Shown: positions 7,765 to 11,185 of the stretch, in pieces | Layout of the letters: each line of letters opens with the position of its first letter | Numbering within the stretch: position 1 is the stretch's first letter | Assembly (NCBI GenBank): GCA_007130555.1 | Contig: SLSH01000049.1 | Location: 1-11,185 of the forward strand | Length of the DNA: 11,185 nucleotides | Direction: 5' to 3' | Origin: Bacteroidales bacterium | GTDB lineage: Bacteria > Bacteroidota > Bacteroidia > Bacteroidales > ML635J-15 | Notes under the pieces: generated by a model | Told to the model about the DNA's origin: nothing | Seen by the model: the letters and a program-made list of their open reading frames with translations, nothing else | Database searches by the model: none | Program-made: the position numbers and the translations under genes

Positions 7765-8045
7765 CTAGTCCAATCCTTAACACTTTTATCATATTATACA
7801 AAAATGAATATATTTAATTCCTAATTAAAAAATAAAAGTTAAAATTTTGTTAAATATTTTATTTTATAATTCGGGGCTTAATAAATAAAAGCCTGTCTGA
7901 CTCTCAAAAATATTTATAATTTTCTCAAACCATACATGATGGAGAGAAGAATAATACTATTTCTTTTCATCCCTCAGCGACACCTCTCAAAATAAATCTC
8001 AAAAAATAATTTTGCACATAATTATAAAAGTTTTTTAGTATCCAC
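7765..8045. other. AT-rich spacer upstream of the activase gene
   Basis: A 281-base non-coding stretch between two - strand genes. Beyond the AAGGA before the activase start, the - strand carries TATAAT (7793-7798) directly downstream of a 7-of-8 match to the Bacteroidota -7 box (catttttg at 7799-7806). Neither has a matching -33/-35 element, so they are weak promoter candidates. A second -7-like box, TATTTTTG, lies at 7905-7912 on the - strand. A 5-bp hairpin (7875-7879 with 7889-7893) has no T-run on either side. The only ORF is an 18-codon one on the + strand near 7938. No convincing terminator for the protease gene was found. Confidence 0.4.
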
Positions 8046-9290
8046 TCACAACTCATCCTTTTTCCTCAACGTATTAACCCTCTCAAAAACCGGTGGATGC
8101 GAGTATGTAAGCTTTACAACCAACGGATGAGGAGTTAAATTGCTCATATTGTGCGAACTTAATTTTTTAAGTGCAGAGATAAGACTTTCGCCGTAATTGT
8201 ATTTTGCAGCAAAATTATCTGCCTGATACTCATTTTTTCTGCTGATAATATTTGAAACTATTCCGATAATTGAAGAAAGAGGACTGTAAATTATCCCGAA
8301 AGCGATAAGTGCAATATGAAATGATGCCGATTCTACTCCCAATGCCTGTGATAATGCATCGCTACCGACAAACAGTCCGAAAACAAATAGTGTAAATCCT
8401 GTTTCTATAATTGATGCGGCAAGAGATTTATAAATATGTTTATGTTTGTAATGCCCGATTTCGTGAGCTAAAACAGCTACAATTTCTTCGCTTGTCATTT
8501 CTTTAATAAGAGTATCGAACAATACAATGCGTTTCTTTGGTCCAAGTCCGCTGAAATATGCATTTGCTTTTGTAGAACGCTTGGAACCGTCAATCACAAA
8601 AATTTTGGATATATTAAATCCCGCTTTTTTGCCGAAATCCATTATTGCATCACGCAGTTCGCCTTCTTCAAGAGGTTTTTGCTTGTTAAACAAGGGTACA
8701 ATCAAAACCGAATAAAACATATTCATAAAAACCGAAAAGGCAACAATTACGCACCATGCATAAAACCAGAACCACTGAGGATCAAGATGATAAATAAAAA
8801 TTATCAGATACAACAAACCGCCTCCGATTAAAATCGTTAAAAACCATGATTTGAGTTTATCCAGAATATAAGTTTTTACCGTAGTTTTATTAAAACCGTA
8901 TTTCTGTTCGATTACAAAAGTATCGTAAATATCAAATGGCTCGGAAATAATATCAAAGACAAAAAACAAAATCCCGAAAAATACAAGGGATACCAGAATA
9001 TTATGATTTGTAATACTTGTTGCCAGCGAATCTATATAAGCAAAACCGTCAAATAGTAACATTATTACTATAAGAATAAAACTGAAAATCGAAGTTATAA
9101 TCCCGAATTTATAGTTTTCTAATTTGTAATTCTGCTGCTTACGGTATTTTTCGTTATCGTAAATATCCTGTAAAATTTTCGGAACAGGCTTGTTAAACCA
9201 ACTTGCATTAAGATAATCAAGAATCTGATTAAAGAAAAACCCGACTACCACTATTGCAAAAATTATAAGAAAAATTGTATTACTGTCCAT
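8046..9290 (-). CDS. M48A family membrane metalloprotease (Ste24/CAAX prenyl protease 1-like)
   Basis: A 414-residue integral membrane zinc protease of the M48 family. The zinc site is HEIGH at 276-280 (His276, Glu277, His280), with the third ligand Glu354 in NEYQAD. About seven hydrophobic segments are seen (about 1-22, 62-82, 97-116, 148-168, 173-198, 290-310, 322-348), and the Ste24-type N-terminal domain precedes the catalytic part. The C-terminal TYSHPPVFERVNTL stretch is typical of Ste24-like members. In eukaryotes these enzymes cut prenylated CAAX proteins; the bacterial substrates are not known, and membrane protein quality control is the usual guess. The length is near the family norm. 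It is divergent from the phosphoesterase gene, with 53 bases between the chosen starts. The last four residues are KDEL, which should have no meaning in a bacterium. Confidence 0.95.
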   Translation of the reverse strand: MDSNTIFLIIFAIVVVGFFFNQILDYLNASWFNKPVPKILQDIYDNEKYRKQQNYKLENYKFGIITSIFSFILIVIMLLFDGFAYIDSLATSITNHNILVSLVFFGILFFVFDIISEPFDIYDTFVIEQKYGFNKTTVKTYILDKLKSWFLTILIGGGLLYLIIFIYHLDPQWFWFYAWCVIVAFSVFMNMFYSVLIVPLFNKQKPLEEGELRDAIMDFGKKAGFNISKIFVIDGSKRSTKANAYFSGLGPKKRIVLFDTLIKEMTSEEIVAVLAHEIGHYKHKHIYKSLAASIIETGFTLFVFGLFVGSDALSQALGVESASFHIALIAFGIIYSPLSSIIGIVSNIISRKNEYQADNFAAKYNYGESLISALKKLSSHNMSNLTPHPLVVKLTYSHPPVFERVNTLRKKDEL

Positions 9291-9306
9291 TTTTTTATTT
9301 TTTTTG

Positions 9307-9314
9307 CAAAACTA
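9307..9314 (-). promoter_or_regulatory. Candidate -7 box for the M48 protease gene
   Basis: On the - strand this reads TAGTTTTG, a full match to the Bacteroidota -7 consensus TAnnTTTG, placed 16 bases before the protease ATG at 9290. No TTG-type -33 element is found at the usual distance. The match would imply a very short leader. The site rests on one short motif in AT-rich DNA. Confidence 0.3.
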
Positions 9315-9343
9315 ATAAATTTACGGATAAAAATATAGTACAG

Positions 9344-10561
9344 ATGAAAATTCTATTAAGCAGAATATTACTAATAATAATACTCCCAATTATAGACATA
9401 TATGTTTATAAGAAAATTATTTCGATACTTCCCCGGGAATTAAACAAAAGAAAATTCCGCATTATTTACTGGAGTATAAGTATTTTTCTGTTGGCATTTA
9501 TGCTGATTTTTTCCGTAACCGCAAATTATAAATTCAGGGAACTTCTGTGGACACCGTTTACTGCGGTTGTTGTTTTAGTTTTAATCGTATTTATTCCGAA
9601 AGTTTTTGCTTCCGTATTATTTCTGATAAGTGATTTTACAGGTATTTTTATCAGCAGGGATAATTCAAAAAAACTGAAAAGATATATCTTGGTTTTTTCA
9701 TTAATAATCGGAGTAATAGTTGAAATAACCGTTCTTATCGGGGTTTTTTACGGCAGATTTAATTATAAAGTTGAAGAATACCGGATTGAATTCAGCGAAC
9801 TTCCCGAAAGTTTTGATAATTACCGTATTGTGCATTTGTCGGATTTACATCTCGGAAGTTTTAAACTACATAAGTCAAAAATTGCAGAAGTCGTAGAGAT
9901 TGTTAATTCTCTCGAAGCAGATTTAATAGTTTTTACGGGAGATTTGGTTAATAATACGACAAATGAAGCATGGGAATTTTATGATATTTTAAAGGAAATA
10001 TCTGCAACAGACGGATTTATTGCTATTACCGGAAATCACGATTACGGAACTTATGTGTCGTGGAATAGTGAGGAAGAGTTTGAAAATAATTTTACCGACT
10101 TAAAACGCTTTTATGAAAGTATGGGAGCCAAATTGCTTTTAAATGAGAATATTGTAATTACAAGAGGAGAAGAAAGTATTTATATTGCAGGAATTGAGAG
10201 TTCGGGCAAACCACCTTTTGACGAACTGGGGGATATTGATAAAGCATTGAACGGAATTCCCGAAAATAGTTTTATAATTATGCTGTCGCATGATCCGTCT
10301 TATTGGCGTAGCAATATTCTGAATTATCCCGAAATAAATCTTACTTTATCAGGACATACACATTCATTTCAGCTGGGAATTTATTCAGAACGATATAATA
10401 TCAGATGGAGTCCGATAAAATATATTTATGATGAGTGGCATGGACTTTATGACGAAAATTCTCAAAAACTTATAATTAATTCAGGTGTGGGACATATTGC
10501 CATGCCTGCAAGAATAGGTGCTCCGCCGGAAATAGGAGTAATTGAACTTGGATTAAAATAA
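9344..10561 (+). CDS. Membrane-anchored calcineurin-like metallophosphoesterase (YaeI/YkuE-type)
   Basis: A 405-residue protein with about four N-terminal membrane segments (about 2-22, 38-58, 67-95, 114-135) followed by a metallophosphoesterase domain (about 160-405). All metal-binding motifs are intact: D-x-H at 167-169 (LSDLHLG), GD with Asp200 (FTGDLVN), GNHD with Asn231/His232, His316 (LSHDP) and GHTH with His338/His340. It should hydrolyse a phosphomonoester or phosphodiester using two metal ions. Relatives such as YaeI and YkuE suggest a lipid or envelope substrate, but the substrate cannot be read from the sequence. The start at 9344 (MKILLSRIL) was chosen because the in-frame ATG at 9275 would add 23 residues with poor membrane character and overlap the divergent protease gene. 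No clear Shine-Dalgarno is present. Confidence 0.93.
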   Translation: MKILLSRILLIIILPIIDIYVYKKIISILPRELNKRKFRIIYWSISIFLLAFMLIFSVTANYKFRELLWTPFTAVVVLVLIVFIPKVFASVLFLISDFTGIFISRDNSKKLKRYILVFSLIIGVIVEITVLIGVFYGRFNYKVEEYRIEFSELPESFDNYRIVHLSDLHLGSFKLHKSKIAEVVEIVNSLEADLIVFTGDLVNNTTNEAWEFYDILKEISATDGFIAITGNHDYGTYVSWNSEEEFENNFTDLKRFYESMGAKLLLNENIVITRGEESIYIAGIESSGKPPFDELGDIDKALNGIPENSFIIMLSHDPSYWRSNILNYPEINLTLSGHTHSFQLGIYSERYNIRWSPIKYIYDEWHGLYDENSQKLIINSGVGHIAMPARIGAPPEIGVIELGLK

Positions 10562-10568
10562 TTGAATT

Positions 10569-10644
10569 GCAGTAGTTGTGTTTTTAATGTCCCAATTAAC
10601 CTTATCATCTCCCTCAGGTAGATGATAAGGAGGAGGACTACTGC
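10569..10644. repeat. Nested inverted repeat after the phosphoesterase gene
   Basis: Two perfect stems are nested: the inner ccttatcatct (10600-10610) with agatgataagg (10620-10630) around a 9-base loop, and the outer gcagtagt (10569-10576) with actactgc (10637-10644). The unpaired sides are unequal (23 and 6 bases). No T-run follows on the + strand, so it is not a textbook Rho-independent terminator, although it starts only 8 bases after the stop codon and could end transcription. The right side also holds aaggaggagg, a Shine-Dalgarno look-alike that the fold would partly mask. Confidence 0.65.
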
Positions 10645-10824
10645 TTAAGGCACAGCTTTCCATCATTATCCTTACCCATAAAGTATGGCATCATTACGAG
10701 TATGATCACTACAAGACATTTCATTACAATCATCCTCTTTGCTTTGACGAGGATAATGACGAGGACAATAAGGGTTTAAAAAATCTTGCGAGGTTATATT
10801 TTTGGGTTAATAAATTTCATAATT
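10645..10824. other. Stretch without a confident gene; weak small ORFs on both strands
   Basis: On the + strand one frame is open from a stop at 10626-10628 to a stop at 10846-10848 but has no ATG; only a CTG at 10641 follows the GGAGGAGG at 10629-10636. It includes an acidic DEDNDEDN run encoded by a 12-base tandem repeat (gacgaggataat, 10746-10757, then gacgaggacaat, 10758-10769). On the - strand, a 28-codon ORF (10638-10724) begins MKCLVVIILVMMPYF and has GAGG nine bases before its ATG. Its hydrophobic start could be a signal or membrane segment. The two readings are antisense to each other, at most one can be real, and both may be chance. Base composition is less AT-rich than the flanks. 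Confidence 0.3.
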
Positions 10825-10989
10825 TTATTTTTCAAGCTGGTTTATAATAAATTGTTCTAATACTTCCTTTTTCGGTAGTTGCACCATATATTTAGATACA
10901 AATACATCATTTGATAGTCCGGTTGTAGCGTACTTAACAAGAGTATTATTTTTTTGACCAGTTCCCATTTTCATTTCACCCCCCTTCAT
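10825..10989 (-). pseudogene. C-terminal remnant of a DUF1016/YhcG-type PDDEXK nuclease
   Basis: A short - strand reading frame (54 codons from the ATG at 10989; further in-frame ATGs end at 10974 and 10968) contains NTLVKYATTGL, FVSKYMVQLPKKEVLEQF and a normal stop. This matches, from memory, the extreme C-terminus of Bacteroidota DUF1016 proteins, which run from the final beta strand of the nuclease fold into an LP-K-E-x-L-x-x-F helix. Full proteins are about 330-380 residues; the catalytic core is missing here, and an in-frame TAA lies upstream (10999-11001). GGGGGGTG precedes the ATG at 10974, so a short peptide could still be translated. It is most simply a gene relic in a degraded region. 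Confidence 0.6.
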
Positions 10990-11056
10990 TGTAGTGTGTT
11001 AATATTATGCTTTGTTTTGCAAAAACTTATACTAGAATTTTTTGGTGGTTATAGGG

Positions 11057-11082
11057 GGGGTGAGGGAAAAAAGTCTCACCCC
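11057..11082. repeat. G-rich hairpin
   Basis: ggggtgag (11057-11064) pairs perfectly with ctcacccc (11075-11082) over a 10-base loop. It lies 13 bases beyond the stop of the - strand gene at the right edge, so it may be that gene's terminator, although no T-run follows on the - strand. The left arm also pairs with tcacccccc at 10976-10984, an alternative long-range pairing. Confidence 0.55.
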
Positions 11083-11095
11083 GATCTATAATTAT

Positions 11096-11185
11096 CTATC
11101 TGTCAGAACTGTTGTTGTTCACCATATTATCTTCAGCCATTTTAATCATTTCTTTTACCATATTACTACCGATTTTTCCAACTTC
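11096..11185 (-). CDS. Unrecognised protein, last 29 codons (cut by right edge)
   Basis: The - strand frame is open from the right edge to a TAG at 11096-11098. The visible end has a helical, charged stretch, KIGSNMVKEMIKMAEDNM, and a polar tail NNNSSDR. The periodic hydrophobic spacing looks like real coding sequence rather than noise, but I do not recognise the family. The start and most of the protein lie beyond the window. It points left toward the G-rich hairpin and the nuclease remnant. Confidence 0.5.
   Translation of the reverse strand, partial: EVGKIGSNMVKEMIKMAEDNMVNNNSSDR

Noticed and set aside
7875..7893. Small hairpin ggctt/aagcc upstream of the activase gene as a terminator
   Set aside because: Only 5 bp, AT-rich loop, and no T-run on either strand.
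7938..7994. 18-codon + strand ORF in the spacer
   Set aside because: Very short, no ribosome-binding site of note, no conserved feature; expected by chance.
8046..8060. M48 protease ends in KDEL, the eukaryotic ER-retention signal
   Set aside because: The gene context is clearly bacterial, there is no ER, and a four-residue match is easily chance.
9275..9343. Upstream ATG at 9275 for the phosphoesterase
   Set aside because: It overlaps the divergent protease start and adds an unlikely polar/aromatic extension before a good membrane segment starting at 9344.
10732..10754. Hairpin atcctc/gaggat near the tandem repeat
   Set aside because: Six pairs with an 11-base loop and no extension; it follows from the repeat composition.

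Overview
The window is AT-rich (roughly one third G+C by eye) and most resembles an anaerobic, fermentative member of the Bacteroidota. The evidence is the gene set: a very long fused acyl-CoA dehydratase activase, a GxxExxY protein bordered by 'cttagtgtctttgtggc'-type repeats, an M48A protease, and a DUF1016-type nuclease remnant. Few genes have a strong Shine-Dalgarno. This taxonomic call is inference from gene content only.

Left part (1-3475, + strand) is a redox operon. The 3' two thirds of a HydB/NuoF-like flavoprotein subunit (1-872, cut by the left edge) carries a C-terminal 2x[4Fe-4S] ferredoxin domain. It is followed by an unusual 668-residue protein (1469-3475) in which NuoG-like Fe-S domains are joined to the middle and C-terminal domains of a tungsten aldehyde ferredoxin oxidoreductase (AOR). 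The AOR N-terminal pterin-binding domain is absent. Together they look like two subunits of an NAD-linked, possibly electron-bifurcating, oxidoreductase whose other subunits lie left of the window. The two genes are split by a small GxxExxY gene (977-1369) lying between near-identical 35-bp repeats, as if a cassette had entered the operon. That gene also has Asn where the family's catalytic Asp is expected.

Centre (3493-7764, - strand) is one 1423-residue protein with two ASKHA activase domains, a four-Cys motif, a DUF2229 region and a 2-hydroxyacyl-CoA dehydratase-like C-terminal region. It converges on the AOR fusion with a 17-bp gap. A 281-bp AT-rich spacer (7765-8045) separates it from the next gene upstream on the same strand.

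Right part: an M48A (Ste24/CAAX-protease-like) integral membrane metalloprotease (8046-9290, -) is divergent from a membrane-anchored calcineurin-like metallophosphoesterase (9344-10561, +). From 10562 to the right edge the sequence looks degraded: a nested inverted repeat, weak small ORFs on both strands, the C-terminal remnant of a DUF1016/YhcG-type PDDEXK nuclease (10825-10989, -), a G-rich hairpin, and the last 29 codons of an unrecognised gene running off the right edge (11096-11185, -).

The best candidate for something little described is the NuoG/AOR fusion without the AOR N-terminal domain, in an operon with a bifurcating-type NuoF/HydB subunit.
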